Assembly (NCBI GenBank): GCA_007280915.1
Contig: QYQL01000061.1
Span: forward strand, 1 to 32,193
Origin: Verrucomicrobiaceae bacterium
Lineage (GTDB): Bacteria > Verrucomicrobiota > Verrucomicrobiia > Chthoniobacterales > Terrimicrobiaceae
Direction of reading: 5' to 3'
Length of the DNA stretch: 32,193 bases
The notes under the pieces are model-generated. The model was not told where the DNA came from. It saw only the letters and a program-made list of their open reading frames with translations, and did no database searches. Below, in pieces: positions 23,267 through 32,193 of the stretch (position 1 is the first letter of the stretch; the number at the start of each line of letters is the position of its first letter). A program made the position numbers and the translations under genes.

Positions 23267-25606
23267 TCAGTTCTCCGGCTTGCTCTCCCAGAGGAAGTTT
23301 TCGAGGCGGATTTTGTTGATCCTGGCATCCGCCTCCTTGCTGCGGGGACCATTTGCGGCGGAAATCAGTTCGTAAACCCGGATGGCCTGATCCCAGCGCT
23401 TCGCCGACTCGAGCAGACGGGCTGCGGCAAATCCGGCTTTGTAAAACCAGAAGAATTCCGCGGAACCCGAGTCCTTGAGGACATCGTAGTAGGATGAGAC
23501 GGCGGCATCCGTGTCACCCAGCGTTTCATAAGCCGCTCCGATCCTGACCAGCGCCTGATTTTTCCACGACGGGGAAAGTGTCGTATCCCCTGCAATCCCT
23601 GCCAGAACCTTGAGAGCGGATGTGGTCGATGCCTCGTCTGCATTGGCAAGCAGGGCTTTCGCCTTTTCCATGAGCGCGGCGGACCTGGTCTCAGGATCCG
23701 GATTGGCAGACAAAATACTGTCGAAAATCACGATCGCCTCGCTCCTCTTGCCCAAAGCCGCCTGCAAGATGGCTTGCTCAAGCCTTGCACGCAGGGAAAG
23801 CGGTCCGTTTGCTGCGGCCACTTGCTCGTAAAGAATCATCGCATCGTTCGCGGACGCCGGAGTCTGAAGACGGGAAGCTGCCTGAGCCGCGAGAAAGAGA
23901 GCGGGCATCTCCTGCGCGGATCCGGGGAATTTGCCCGCCAAAGATTCCAGCTGAATCCTCGCACCGGCGAAGTCCCCCTTCCGGAAATAGAGTTCACCGA
24001 GCTTCATGCGAACCTCCGCTTCCGAAGGGGATCCCGCATGGGTGGCGAGGAAGTTTTCAGCGGCCTTGATCGCGGCTTCCCCATCTCCCCCGTCATCTGC
24101 AAGAAACACGGAAAGCGCATCGGCCCGCGATGCTTCCGTGGAATCTCCAGTCGATATGCGGCGCAGCTCAGTCCCGGCACCTGCTTTGTCATCGTGTTGA
24201 TATTTCCACTCAGCGAGTGCGAGTGCGGCAGAACACGGGATGCCCGTGTCGGTTCCCGCACCCAGTTCCTGAAGAATCCCGACAGCCCCGGGATCGCCCA
24301 ATCTGGCCAGTCGGAACGCCTCTTGGATTTTGACGAGATTCACTTTGGAACTTTGGGGATATTTTTGTTTGAGAAGCTCAAACGCCTCCCTGCTTTTCCC
24401 GTCGGCAAGAAGCTCGCAGAGAGAGGCATTGAAAAGCGCGGATTCCGAGAGGGACGCGCTCGCGGAAGCAGAAAGGAAAGCTCCGACCGCCTCCGCGGGC
24501 TGGTTCCCGGCGGCAAGCGCCAGACCCCGCAGGTAATCCGCTTCTCCGGAGGTTGTGAGGGGCGGCAAAATGGCCAGAGCTTCGGATCCCCTGCCCTGCT
24601 TCAGTCGAAGCCTGGCCAGATCAAGCACGGCAATTTGCCCGGTCTGATCCCTGTCGGAATCGCCTGCGGCAACCTGAAGAAGCCGCTCCGCCCGGTCATC
24701 CCTCCCGAGGCGGGCTTCGGATTTTGCGAGATAATATGCGGCGAGCCGCTTGCGGGATGACGAGGTTTCATCATTTGCCCAGCGTTTGAGCTCATTTGAA
24801 GTTGATGGGGTCTGGGAAGAATACAGTCTGTCCAGAACAGTGAAGAGTCCGGGCAATTCGGAGGCATCCGGGTTTTTTGAAAGAAAACCCTCCACGAGCG
24901 TCTCCGCAGTGGATGGTTGCCCGATTCGAATCAGTGCCTCCGCCTGTCCGAGAACGGCAGAGACCGCCATGCTCTCATCGGTTGGCACAAGGGCGTCGAA
25001 GAGTCTGATCGCCCCGGCATCGTCACCGGACAGCGCCAGGCTCCGGGCCGTGAGAAAATCCCGCCTGGCCAGGCCAATACTGTCGGCAGGACGCATCGCA
25101 TCCAGCACCGCGCGGGCATCGGCCGCGCGCTTGAGATCGAGAAACGCTTCCGCTGTTTCGAATCCGGCGAGCGCACCAAGATCTCCCGCCCATTCCTGCT
25201 GGCTTTTTAATATTTCCAACGCCTCCTGAGGCCGTCCGGCAGCGCGCAGCATCCTTGCCTCTCCCAACCTGGCCTGCGAATAAAACTCCGGGGCCTTTTG
25301 AGCGGCACGATAAGCGGACAATGCCTGGTCGCTCCGTCCCAGGGCAGCAAGCGCCTGAGCGAGCCAGAAATCCGATTCTGCGCCCCCGGGACTCGCTTTC
25401 AAAATCTCGACAGCCTTCTCCGGACGGTTGTCTTCGACATAAGCCCGGGCAAGAAGAATGGAAGATTCCGTGCCGGACTTCACCGCGCCCGCGCTCTCCA
25501 GTTTCCGGATGGCGACACCGGGAAGACCGTCTGCCAGGGCCGAGCGGGCTGCGGCGATCTGGTCAACATTCAAGGCAAGAAGGAAACAGACGGAATAAAA
25601 CATCAT
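23267..25606 (-). CDS. Large exported TPR-repeat protein
   Basis: This 779-residue protein starts with [20 protein letters not shown], a signal peptide or anchor. The rest is helical TPR-like repeats, visible as recurrent A-x-G-x-x-x-x-A patterns (for example SDFWLAQALAALGRSDQALS and GELYFRKGDFAGARIQLESL in pieces). C-terminal repeats resemble YbgF/BamD-type tandem arrays. No catalytic motif is present. The ATG at 25606 overlaps the uvrA stop as ATGA, an unusual coupling of an exported scaffold to a DNA-repair gene. Such large TPR proteins are frequent in this group of bacteria. The function is unknown. Confidence 0.82.
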   Translation of the reverse strand: MMFYSVCFLLALNVDQIAAARSALADGLPGVAIRKLESAGAVKSGTESSILLARAYVEDNRPEKAVEILKASPGGAESDFWLAQALAALGRSDQALSAYRAAQKAPEFYSQARLGEARMLRAAGRPQEALEILKSQQEWAGDLGALAGFETAEAFLDLKRAADARAVLDAMRPADSIGLARRDFLTARSLALSGDDAGAIRLFDALVPTDESMAVSAVLGQAEALIRIGQPSTAETLVEGFLSKNPDASELPGLFTVLDRLYSSQTPSTSNELKRWANDETSSSRKRLAAYYLAKSEARLGRDDRAERLLQVAAGDSDRDQTGQIAVLDLARLRLKQGRGSEALAILPPLTTSGEADYLRGLALAAGNQPAEAVGAFLSASASASLSESALFNASLCELLADGKSREAFELLKQKYPQSSKVNLVKIQEAFRLARLGDPGAVGILQELGAGTDTGIPCSAALALAEWKYQHDDKAGAGTELRRISTGDSTEASRADALSVFLADDGGDGEAAIKAAENFLATHAGSPSEAEVRMKLGELYFRKGDFAGARIQLESLAGKFPGSAQEMPALFLAAQAASRLQTPASANDAMILYEQVAAANGPLSLRARLEQAILQAALGKRSEAIVIFDSILSANPDPETRSAALMEKAKALLANADEASTTSALKVLAGIAGDTTLSPSWKNQALVRIGAAYETLGDTDAAVSSYYDVLKDSGSAEFFWFYKAGFAAARLLESAKRWDQAIRVYELISAANGPRSKEADARINKIRLENFLWESKPEN

Positions 25607-28494
25607 GATCGGAAATAGCGTGAAAGATAACGTCCAGTGTGGCTTGTCGTCGAGCGCGCGACGTCCTCGGGGGTTCCTTCCGCGACGATGCCACCCCCTT
25701 CCTTGCCACCCTCGGGGCCGAGATCGACAATCCAGTCCGCACATTTCACGACCTCTAGGTTGTGCTCGATCACGATGAGGGTGTTCCGGGAATCGCGCAG
25801 CTTCATCAGCACCTCCAGCAGTTTGTGGATGTCAGCAAAATGAAGACCGGTGGTCGGCTCATCCAGCAGGTAAACCGTGCGCCCCGTCGCGCGCTTTGAG
25901 AGCTCGGCGGAAAGCTTGATTCGCTGCGCCTCGCCGCCGGACAGCGTGGTCGCCGACTGCCCGAGCCTGAGGTAGCCGAGCCCGACATCCTGCAGCGTTT
26001 CCAGCTTCTTGCAGAGCGCGGGAACATTGCGAAAAAACCTTGCAGCATCATCCACCGTCATATCCAGAACATCCGCGATGTTTTTCCCTTTGTAGGTGAC
26101 TTCCAGCGTTTCCCGATTGTAGCGCCTCCCCCGGCAGACTTCGCACTCGACATAGACATCCGCCAGAAAGTGCATTTCGATTTTGATGAAACCGTCCCCC
26201 TGGCAGTGTTCGCAGCGCCCTCCCTTGGCATTGAAGGAAAACCGGCTCGCATCATAGCCTCGGACGCGGGAAGCGGGCAACTCGCTGAACAGGTCACGGA
26301 TCGGTCCGAGCGCCCCGGTATAGGTCGCCGGATTCGACCGCGGGGTCCGACCAACCGGACTTTGGTCGATCACCACCACTTTGTCGAACTGCTCGATGCC
26401 GGAGATGGAACGGTGTTTGCCGGGACGCGACTTGGCCCGGTTGAGATCCCGTTCCAAGGCGGGGCGCAGGATGTCGTTCACGAGAGTCGATTTTCCGCTG
26501 CCAGAAACTCCCGTCACGCATGTCAGACATCCCGCCGGAAAGGAAACGGTCATCCCTCGCAAGTTGTTCTCGGAAGCACCGTGGACGCGCAGCCAACCAT
26601 CTCCAACATCGCCGGGAGCTGCGCCGGTCTGGCGCGGGGACACCCGGACGCGCGGCACGGGGATCCGGATCGTCCCCTTTAAATATTGGGCAGTGAGCGA
26701 CTCCTCGCTTTTCAGAACCTCCTCTAGTGGCCCCTCCGCGACCAACCGCCCCCCGCGCGGTCCGGCTCCGGGTCCCAGATCCATGATGTGATCAGCCGCC
26801 CGGATCGTATCCTCATCGTGCTCCACCACGATGACGGAATTCCCGAGATCGCGCAGGTCCCGCAGCGTCTGGATGAGGCGGTCGTTATCCCGCTGGTGAA
26901 GCCCGATGCTCGGCTCGTCGAGGACATACATGACCCCGGAAAGCCCGGAGCCGATCTGGGTGGCCAGCCGGATCCGCTGGGCCTCGCCGCCTGACAGGGT
27001 CCCGCTCTCCCGGTTGAGCTGAAGATATCCAAGGCCGACCTGGCAGAGAAACTGAAGCCTCTGGCGAATTTCGCGCAGGACATCCTTGACGATCTCCTCG
27101 TCGGAAGGCGGCAGATCCAGAGAGCTCAGGAGAACCTCGGCATCGGAGATCGGAAGGGCACAGAGCGTCTCGATCCCGAATTCCCTGCCCCGCGAGTCGG
27201 CGATTGTCACGGCAAGGATTTCCGGCCGGAGACGGGCTCCGCCGCAAGTTCGGCAAACCCTTCGGTTTTGAAAGGCGCGAAGCCGTTTTTTTGAAAACTC
27301 GCTCAGCGTGTTTCCATAAAGCCTCTCGGCCTGCGCCAGGATTCCTTCGAACGGCTTTGCGACCACCTTGCCCGAACCCATTTTCAGCGGAACCGTCCGG
27401 TCGCCCGACCCATGAAGCACGAGGTCACAAAAACCGGCCGGCAGATCGCCCCATGCCCTGTCCAGGGGGACCGGAGTATCGGCGACCAAGGCGGCAAGAA
27501 GAGCGCTGTAGTAGACTTTCATCCGCTTGTTGGCGGATTTCCAGGGCTTGATGGCCCCCTGGGCCAGCGTCTTTTCCGGATCCACCATCAGGTCGGGATC
27601 GAAATACAATTCGGTCCCGATCCCGTGGCAGGCCGGACACGCGCCAAGATGGCTGTTGAAGGAAAAATGTTTCGGGGTCAGCCGCGGCATCGTGAATCCC
27701 GTCTCCGGATTGCAGTAGTCGGTGGAAAATTTCTCCTCGACCCATTCAGAGCTCCCCGTCTCCTGGCGGCTGACCGAGATCTTCCCCGCCCCCCAGCGCA
27801 GGGCGGTTTCTATGGAATCTGCCGGGCGCTGGGAAAGACCCTCGCGAACCACCAGCCGATCCACAACCGCCTCGATGGTGTGGCGGGCCGCCTTGTCGAG
27901 CTTCACGGAATCCGGTTTCGACAACTCGAGCACCTCGCCATCCACACGCACACGCACAAAACCCTCCCGTCGGGCTTTCTCCAGCACGTCGCGAAATTCG
28001 CCCCTTTGCCCGCTGACCAAGGGAGCCAGAAGCAAAAACTTCGTGCCCTCGGGCCAGCGGAGAATGGCATCCGTAATCTCCTGCGGAGTCTGACGGGAAA
28101 CGACATGTCCAGTGGAGGGATCATGAGGAACGCCGACGGCGGAATATAAAAGCCGGAGGTAATCGTAAATCTCGGTGGTCGTGGCGATCGTGGAGCGCGG
28201 ATTGGCTCCGGATGACCTCTGCTCGATGGCGATCGCCGGCGAGAGTCCCTCGATGAAATCTACATCGGGCTTCTGCATCTGGTCGAGAAACTGCCGGGCA
28301 TAGGCGGAAAGACTCTCCACATATTTCCGCTGCCCTTCCGCAAAGAGCGTGTCGAAGGCAAGAGAGGACTTGCCGGAACCGCTCAGGCCCGTAATGACGA
28401 CAAATCTGTCCCTCGGAATCCTGACATCAAGATTCTTGAGATTGTGCTGCCGGGCCCCTTTGATCCGGATGTATCGCTGCGTTTCTGGAGGCAT
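25603..28494 (-). CDS. uvrA: UvrABC system protein A (excinuclease ATPase)
   Basis: UvrA is the damage-sensing ATPase of nucleotide excision repair and acts as a dimer with UvrB. The 963-residue protein has two ABC-type ATPase modules. Walker [10 protein letters not shown] is at 36-44 and a second (GVSGSGKST) at about 660. ABC signatures LSGGEAQRI appear in both halves. Zinc-binding cysteines are [17 protein letters not shown] and the CEHC...CEVC pair of the C-terminal zinc finger. Length matches the family. The ATG at 28494 is chosen over one 12 residues upstream because the protein then begins near the conserved [13 protein letters not shown]. It overlaps the TPR gene downstream. Confidence 0.97.
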   Translation of the reverse strand: MPPETQRYIRIKGARQHNLKNLDVRIPRDRFVVITGLSGSGKSSLAFDTLFAEGQRKYVESLSAYARQFLDQMQKPDVDFIEGLSPAIAIEQRSSGANPRSTIATTTEIYDYLRLLYSAVGVPHDPSTGHVVSRQTPQEITDAILRWPEGTKFLLLAPLVSGQRGEFRDVLEKARREGFVRVRVDGEVLELSKPDSVKLDKAARHTIEAVVDRLVVREGLSQRPADSIETALRWGAGKISVSRQETGSSEWVEEKFSTDYCNPETGFTMPRLTPKHFSFNSHLGACPACHGIGTELYFDPDLMVDPEKTLAQGAIKPWKSANKRMKVYYSALLAALVADTPVPLDRAWGDLPAGFCDLVLHGSGDRTVPLKMGSGKVVAKPFEGILAQAERLYGNTLSEFSKKRLRAFQNRRVCRTCGGARLRPEILAVTIADSRGREFGIETLCALPISDAEVLLSSLDLPPSDEEIVKDVLREIRQRLQFLCQVGLGYLQLNRESGTLSGGEAQRIRLATQIGSGLSGVMYVLDEPSIGLHQRDNDRLIQTLRDLRDLGNSVIVVEHDEDTIRAADHIMDLGPGAGPRGGRLVAEGPLEEVLKSEESLTAQYLKGTIRIPVPRVRVSPRQTGAAPGDVGDGWLRVHGASENNLRGMTVSFPAGCLTCVTGVSGSGKSTLVNDILRPALERDLNRAKSRPGKHRSISGIEQFDKVVVIDQSPVGRTPRSNPATYTGALGPIRDLFSELPASRVRGYDASRFSFNAKGGRCEHCQGDGFIKIEMHFLADVYVECEVCRGRRYNRETLEVTYKGKNIADVLDMTVDDAARFFRNVPALCKKLETLQDVGLGYLRLGQSATTLSGGEAQRIKLSAELSKRATGRTVYLLDEPTTGLHFADIHKLLEVLMKLRDSRNTLIVIEHNLEVVKCADWIVDLGPEGGKEGGGIVAEGTPEDVARSTTSHTGRYLSRYFRS

Positions 28495-28526
28495 TGAAGT
28501 CGACGAACAAACGGCACCAGCGCCGT

Positions 28527-29204
28527 TCAACGGGCAAGCTTCAAAATCCCCCTGGCCGTCTGACCGGGATCGGAAAATTTTCCGGCGGCCAGGGTATTTC
28601 CTCCGGAATCGACGCCCAGCGCGGCCACGAATCCGCTCAGCGCGGCGGTCTGCTTCGGGCCAACCGCAACCGAGCCATCCGCGTTGAGCATGGCAATCCC
28701 GCGGCGGGGCTTCCCATAAAAGGTCGTGAAATTTCCTCCCACGACGATGCTGCCATCGGGCAGGAGCGCAAGGGCGGCGACGGAACCGTTGGTGGCTACC
28801 CCTCCTTCCTGCGCCCCGAAACCGGCATCGGCGGTCCCGTCCGCATGGAACTTGACAAGGTCGGTGCGTTGGAGATTTCCGGCCGTGTTGAAGTTTCCGC
28901 CGGCCAAAATGCCCCCGTCCGGAAGCACGATCACGGCGGCCACAACCCCGTTCGGCCCCATGACAGCTTGGGAAATGAATTCCTTGTCCAGCGACCCGTC
29001 AGGATTCAACCGGGCCAGATTCTGCCTCGGGACGCCGTTGACCGCGGTGAAGAGTCCGCCAATCACCGCCTTGCCGTCTTTCTGAACGGCGATACACAAG
29101 ACCTCTCCATTGACTCCTTCGCCCGAACCGAATCCTGTATCCGGCTCACCGCGGAGGGGCAAACAAACCGAGAGAAGCAGCAGGGTGAGTATCAGGAGTT
29201 TCAT
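28527..29204 (-). CDS. Exported delta-60 repeat protein
   Basis: This 225-residue protein has a signal peptide ([19 protein letters not shown]). About four delta-60 repeats follow, each with a GG-x-F-T/N pattern and an L-N-x-D-G-S end, such as [14 protein letters not shown] and [13 protein letters not shown]. These repeats form beta-propeller-like folds and are abundant in surface or secreted proteins of Verrucomicrobiota and relatives. Four is fewer than in many family members, so the propeller may be partial or oligomeric. It lies 32 bases upstream of uvrA on the same strand. The function is unknown. Confidence 0.85.
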   Translation of the reverse strand: MKLLILTLLLLSVCLPLRGEPDTGFGSGEGVNGEVLCIAVQKDGKAVIGGLFTAVNGVPRQNLARLNPDGSLDKEFISQAVMGPNGVVAAVIVLPDGGILAGGNFNTAGNLQRTDLVKFHADGTADAGFGAQEGGVATNGSVAALALLPDGSIVVGGNFTTFYGKPRRGIAMLNADGSVAVGPKQTAALSGFVAALGVDSGGNTLAAGKFSDPGQTARGILKLAR

Positions 29205-29243
29205 GCCGCCTTCAATGCACCTCCGGAGAGGGGAAAAATCAAG

Positions 29244-29993
29244 TTAGAGTTCGAATCGCACCTGAAAAATCCGCGAGCGTTCCGGGCTGAACTCGGCGGC
29301 AGTGCCATCGGGCAGTCCGGCAACGAAGAGACCGGTTGGCGAAGTGGTATAGTGCGTGACTTTGCTCAAATTTACGATCGTCGATCCGTTGACGCGGAAG
29401 AAATGCTCACGGTCGAGTCCTGCCTCGATGTCTTGAAGGCTGTGGGGGACGACAACACTATGACTTCCGAAAAAGATCCGTGTTGATCCGCCTTCATCCG
29501 TCAGATGGGAAAAGTCGAGAACCTGAACCATGTGGATGCCATTCCGATCGCGCAGAAGAACCCTGCTCTCCGATCCCTGGATATACTCGCCCGGCTGCAC
29601 CTCGGATTTCGGGGGCGCGTCGGCAATTGCCTTCATTTGCAGATACGCCCGGCGAAGGCGCTGCTGATCGACCGGCTTCAAGAGACAGCCGATCACTCCG
29701 TAACCGAAAGCATCCAGGGCCATCATGGCATGCGCGGTGACAAGAACGACCGGGGGTGCCGGCGAACCCATCCTCTCAAGCATCTGAATGCCGCTCATGC
29801 CGGGAAGTTCGATATCCAAAAAAATTCCATCAAACTTTTGCGGGTTGTCGTTTTTCCGGTTGCCGATCAACTCCAGCGCCTCCATGGCGGTTTGAACTCC
29901 GACAATTTCCAGGGAGGAATCAATTTCCAGCAGCGAATCACGGAGATCTTCCAGCGCGACGGCTTCGTCTTCGACCACAAGGACAGTTTTCAT
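29244..29993 (-). CDS. LytTR-family response regulator
   Basis: This 249-residue two-component regulator has a receiver domain (1-120) with the acidic pocket VVEDE, phospho-acceptor D60 in FLDIELPG, T86 in LVTAHAM and K106 in LLKPVD. A linker leads to the LytTR DNA-binding domain (about 145-249). The C-terminal half contains FFRVNGSTIVNLSKV, the typical LytTR motif. It follows the MASE1-PAS-LytS kinase by 87 bases on the same strand, so the two are a likely cognate pair. Target promoters are not identifiable here. A TTGACG at 30052-30047 could be part of a separate promoter but has no clear -10. Confidence 0.94.
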   Translation of the reverse strand: MKTVLVVEDEAVALEDLRDSLLEIDSSLEIVGVQTAMEALELIGNRKNDNPQKFDGIFLDIELPGMSGIQMLERMGSPAPPVVLVTAHAMMALDAFGYGVIGCLLKPVDQQRLRRAYLQMKAIADAPPKSEVQPGEYIQGSESRVLLRDRNGIHMVQVLDFSHLTDEGGSTRIFFGSHSVVVPHSLQDIEAGLDREHFFRVNGSTIVNLSKVTHYTTSPTGLFVAGLPDGTAAEFSPERSRIFQVRFEL

Positions 29994-30080
29994 AGAAAAG
30001 AACGCAACAACTATGCAACAAAGCGACGGGTTTGCACAGTATTAATCGTCAACGAAAGAAGGATTTTCACTAAATGGGTT

Positions 30081-32042
30081 TTATGCGGCGGAAGCAACCG
30101 GGAAAACATCGGTTTCGGACCGGAGAAACCGCTCGTCGAGGGGCAGCAAAGCAATCGCCTCAACGCGGGGACCGGGGATCTCGTGGATTTCAAAGCCCCC
30201 GCGGCCATTCGTGGCAAGAAGGATGCGTTCCCGGACATTCTCGAGACCCAGCCCACCGTAGGTGGGAGCCGAGTCCGGGGAGTTATGAACGAGCGGACCG
30301 TCATTGACGATAAAAACCAGGAGCGAACTCTTGTCCGGAGAACGACTGATAAAAATGTCGATCTCTCCGCCCTTCTCCAGTTTGGAGATGCCGTGTTTCA
30401 CCGAATTCTCCACGAGAGTCAGGACCAGCATGCCCGGGATCTTCTGTCCGAGAAGCTCCGGCGGACATTCAATCCGGTAGCGGATCCGGTCGCCGAAGCG
30501 GATCGCCTCGACCTCCAGATAATCACGGACGATTTCCAGCTCCTTTTCCACGGACTGGAGCTTGGTATCGCGGCCGGCAAGAACCTCACGAAGAAGGCTT
30601 CCCAGCGAGGTAATCATGGATTTCGCCTTGACGTCCTGCCTCCCGATCAGGGCGCGGACGCTGTTCAGGGCATTGAAAAGAAAATGGGGATTGATCTGCG
30701 TCCGAAGGGTGCGGAGTTGAGCCTCGGTCTCGATTGCGGCGATCCGGTTCTGCACGGCCTCGCGCTCGTGGGTGGTGTCGCGCAGCACCCCGGCCATGGA
30801 TGCGACCTGATCGTCCGCCGTGCGGCGAAGCGGCTTGGCATCGAGTTGAACGTGAACCCACCGGCCCTCGGCATCGCGCATCCGGCAGGCTTGGCTCCAA
30901 TGAGCAATCCCGGCGGATGTCAGAAGGCGGAAATTCTCCTCGAACTCCGGCAGATCGTCTGGATGGACCAGCCCGCGGACAATCGACTCCGGGACGATCT
31001 TTGCCGTCCCGATTCCGAATTTCACCTTCCACGACGGAGTGTGACACGACCAACCGGCCGGGCTCCAGTCCCACACGCACAAATCCGCGGATGACATCGC
31101 CAGGGCGAACTTCAATCGCAAGGCGCCTAGTTCGTCATGGAAAGCGCCGACCATCAGGCAGGCGAGACTGGAGAGAAACGCGAATCCCAGAGTCGCCATG
31201 TGAAGCTCGTTCGTTTGAGAAAGAAGTCGGATCTCGGCCAGTCGCGCGGGGATCATCGCCGCAAAAGCAGGGACCATGAAAATAAACATCGCCTGGAAGA
31301 GCGTCGCCGTCCGCAGCCCGAAACGGACCGCCACAAGAAGCGAAAGGACCAGCGAGGTCCCCATCGCGATAAAGCGCGTGCCGCTCTGCAGATCCTGCAT
31401 GTTCACAAGGCTCCAGATCACGGTGCCGAGGACGAGAAAATAGGCGAGCAGTTCATAGCGGCCACGGAGCGTCGGAGGCCGGAAATCCTGCCGGCGCAGG
31501 GCAAAAAGGAAAAAAGGACAAAACACGAGCGATCCGAACGCATTCGCATGGACGTAACCGAGGAAGCCGGTGGCCATCTGCGAAACGGAGAGGATCCCGC
31601 TCAGGTGGAGCACAACCACACCGTAAATCCCCCCGAGAATGGGTCCGGGAATGCATCCGTAAGCGACAAATTTTCCGAAATCACGCAGGCTTGAGAACGA
31701 GAGATCGATCCGAACCATCCGCGCCAGAAGCACCCAGCTGAGGGTCATCTCCAGCACATATCCTGCCGGTCCGGCGTAGAGGAACAGGACGGGTTCGCCG
31801 TTGAGGAGATTGCTGGCGAGCGTGCCGAGATAAACGGCGGGGGCGGTTCTCTCCAACCCATATAGAAGGGCCAGGGCCAGGCTGAATCCCGCCGAGGGCC
31901 AGATCGGGCTGATTAGGCCGCCGGAGACCTTCGTGAACCATCCGCCCATCTGGGAGAGCAGAAAGACGCCGAAAATCATCCACCCGAGCTGAAACAGAAA
32001 CTGCGGCAGTCCCGTTGCCTCGGGCGGGCGCGAAGAGCTCAT
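30081..32042 (-). CDS. MASE1-PAS sensor histidine kinase of the LytS type
   Basis: This membrane sensor kinase, 653 residues from the chosen start, has about eight hydrophobic segments in the first 300 residues. The motif SPIWPSAGFSLALALLYG (45-62) is typical of MASE1. A PAS domain covers about 312-425 (WDWSPAGW start, then RDTTHERE). The LytS-type histidine kinase has H453 in QINPHFLFNALN, the N-box LVENSVKHG and GGLGLENVRERI. The chosen ATG (32042) has AAAGGA just upstream and lies about 29 bases from the predicted transcription start. ATG 32066 and GTG 32096 are alternatives. The ligand is unknown; it pairs with the LytTR regulator. Confidence 0.92.
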   Translation of the reverse strand: MSSSRPPEATGLPQFLFQLGWMIFGVFLLSQMGGWFTKVSGGLISPIWPSAGFSLALALLYGLERTAPAVYLGTLASNLLNGEPVLFLYAGPAGYVLEMTLSWVLLARMVRIDLSFSSLRDFGKFVAYGCIPGPILGGIYGVVVLHLSGILSVSQMATGFLGYVHANAFGSLVFCPFFLFALRRQDFRPPTLRGRYELLAYFLVLGTVIWSLVNMQDLQSGTRFIAMGTSLVLSLLVAVRFGLRTATLFQAMFIFMVPAFAAMIPARLAEIRLLSQTNELHMATLGFAFLSSLACLMVGAFHDELGALRLKFALAMSSADLCVWDWSPAGWSCHTPSWKVKFGIGTAKIVPESIVRGLVHPDDLPEFEENFRLLTSAGIAHWSQACRMRDAEGRWVHVQLDAKPLRRTADDQVASMAGVLRDTTHEREAVQNRIAAIETEAQLRTLRTQINPHFLFNALNSVRALIGRQDVKAKSMITSLGSLLREVLAGRDTKLQSVEKELEIVRDYLEVEAIRFGDRIRYRIECPPELLGQKIPGMLVLTLVENSVKHGISKLEKGGEIDIFISRSPDKSSLLVFIVNDGPLVHNSPDSAPTYGGLGLENVRERILLATNGRGGFEIHEIPGPRVEAIALLPLDERFLRSETDVFPVASAA

Positions 32043-32077
32043 CAGTCCTTTGGGCTGGGCGTCCATTGATGGCGGCT

Positions 32078-32106
32078 TATATAGGTCGGGCTCCACTGCA
32101 GCACAA
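32078..32106 (-). promoter_or_regulatory. Likely promoter of the MASE1 kinase-LytTR operon
   Basis: On the minus strand a TATATA -10 (32083-32078, within TATATAAG) lies 17 bases from TTGTGC (32106-32101), a weak -35. Transcription would begin near 32071, leaving a short leader to the ATG at 32042, which has AAAGGA just before it. This supports the downstream start. Confidence 0.5.
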
Positions 32107-32118
32107 TAAAAGCGTGAA

Positions 32119-32144
32119 GGCGGCGCGGGTCAAGCCGCGCCGCC
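32119..32144 (-). terminator. Strong GC hairpin after an edge-truncated gene
   Basis: A perfect 10-bp stem, GGCGGCGCGG/CCGCGCCGCC, encloses a 6-base loop. It lies two bases past a stop codon that ends an open frame entering from the right edge. On the minus strand it is followed by TTCACGCTTTTATT, an imperfect T-tract, so termination of that upstream gene is likely. Confidence 0.65.
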
Positions 32145-32145
32145 G

Positions 32146-32193
32146 TCATCTGGTTGCGATTTCCATGATCGCCACCCGTTCTGTCCCCGGCCC
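32146..32193 (-). CDS. C-terminal end of a gene truncated by the window edge
   Basis: The minus strand reads GPGTERVAIMEIATR then TGA in one frame, followed directly by the 10-bp hairpin. Fifteen residues are too few to name a family. The position of the stop just before a terminator-like hairpin is the main support. If real, it is the gene preceding the sensor kinase operon on the same strand. Confidence 0.4.
   Translation of the reverse strand, partial: GPGTERVAIMEIATR

Noticed and set aside
1..32193. CRISPR arrays, prophage, biosynthetic clusters and complete insertion sequences
   Set aside because: No spaced direct-repeat array, capsid/integrase/transposase or synthase genes were recognised on either strand.

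Overview
The window reads as a chromosomal segment of a GC-rich, Gram-negative bacterium, most likely of the Verrucomicrobiota or a relative. The clues are an LL-diaminopimelate aminotransferase (DapL, typical of the Chlamydiae/Verrucomicrobia group and plants), lipopolysaccharide-precursor genes (heptose kinase, heptose phosphatase, KdsB), several Sec-exported proteins of unknown function, and a delta-60-repeat protein. This placement is inference; there is no rRNA or other decisive marker. Genes are tightly packed. Four junctions overlap start and stop codons (ATGA or TGATG): kinase-glgE, mnmA-cutA, uvrA-TPR gene and histidine kinase-TSUP gene.

Region by region: 1-201 is non-coding, with an imperfect palindrome and two tandem copies of a 19-base unit. 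202-3188 (minus) is an aminoglycoside-phosphotransferase-fold sugar kinase coupled to the maltosyltransferase GlgE. 3282-3942 (minus) is a PIN/ribbon-helix-helix toxin-antitoxin pair. 3997-9649 (minus) is a long, probably co-transcribed run: two exported unknown proteins, PhoH, a membrane HD phosphodiesterase, YbeY, a PmtA-like methyltransferase, ClpS and a DUF2017-like protein. 9710-12034 (plus) is hldA-gmhB-kdsB for heptose and Kdo supply to the LPS core. 12041-13905 holds a histidine-rich peptidoglycan-binding lipoprotein divergent from an exported trypsin-like protease. 14012-14085 is tRNA-Arg(ACG), followed by a non-coding stretch with small hairpins.

14474-15091 is an exported protein of unknown function. 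15124-17071 (minus) carries an exported PrxQ peroxiredoxin, mnmA and cutA; a TPR membrane protein diverges from it (17114-18442). dapL and a Mn-type superoxide dismutase follow on minus, separated by a clear intrinsic terminator. 20573-22536 (plus) is a soluble PAS histidine kinase translationally coupled to a TSUP-family permease. 22547-29204 (minus) is a delta-60-repeat protein, uvrA, a large exported TPR protein and deoC. 29244-32042 (minus) is a MASE1-PAS-LytS sensor kinase and a LytTR response regulator. The right edge has the likely C-terminus of another minus-strand gene and a strong hairpin.

Most genes are recognisable housekeeping or envelope functions. No phage, CRISPR array, complete insertion sequence or biosynthetic cluster was seen. 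The points most worth following are gene pairings (kinase-GlgE, ClpS-DUF2017, histidine kinase-TSUP, uvrA with an exported TPR protein) and active-site changes (YbeY, the GmhB zinc loop, a CHHC motif at a protease catalytic His). No clear-cut new system is evident.
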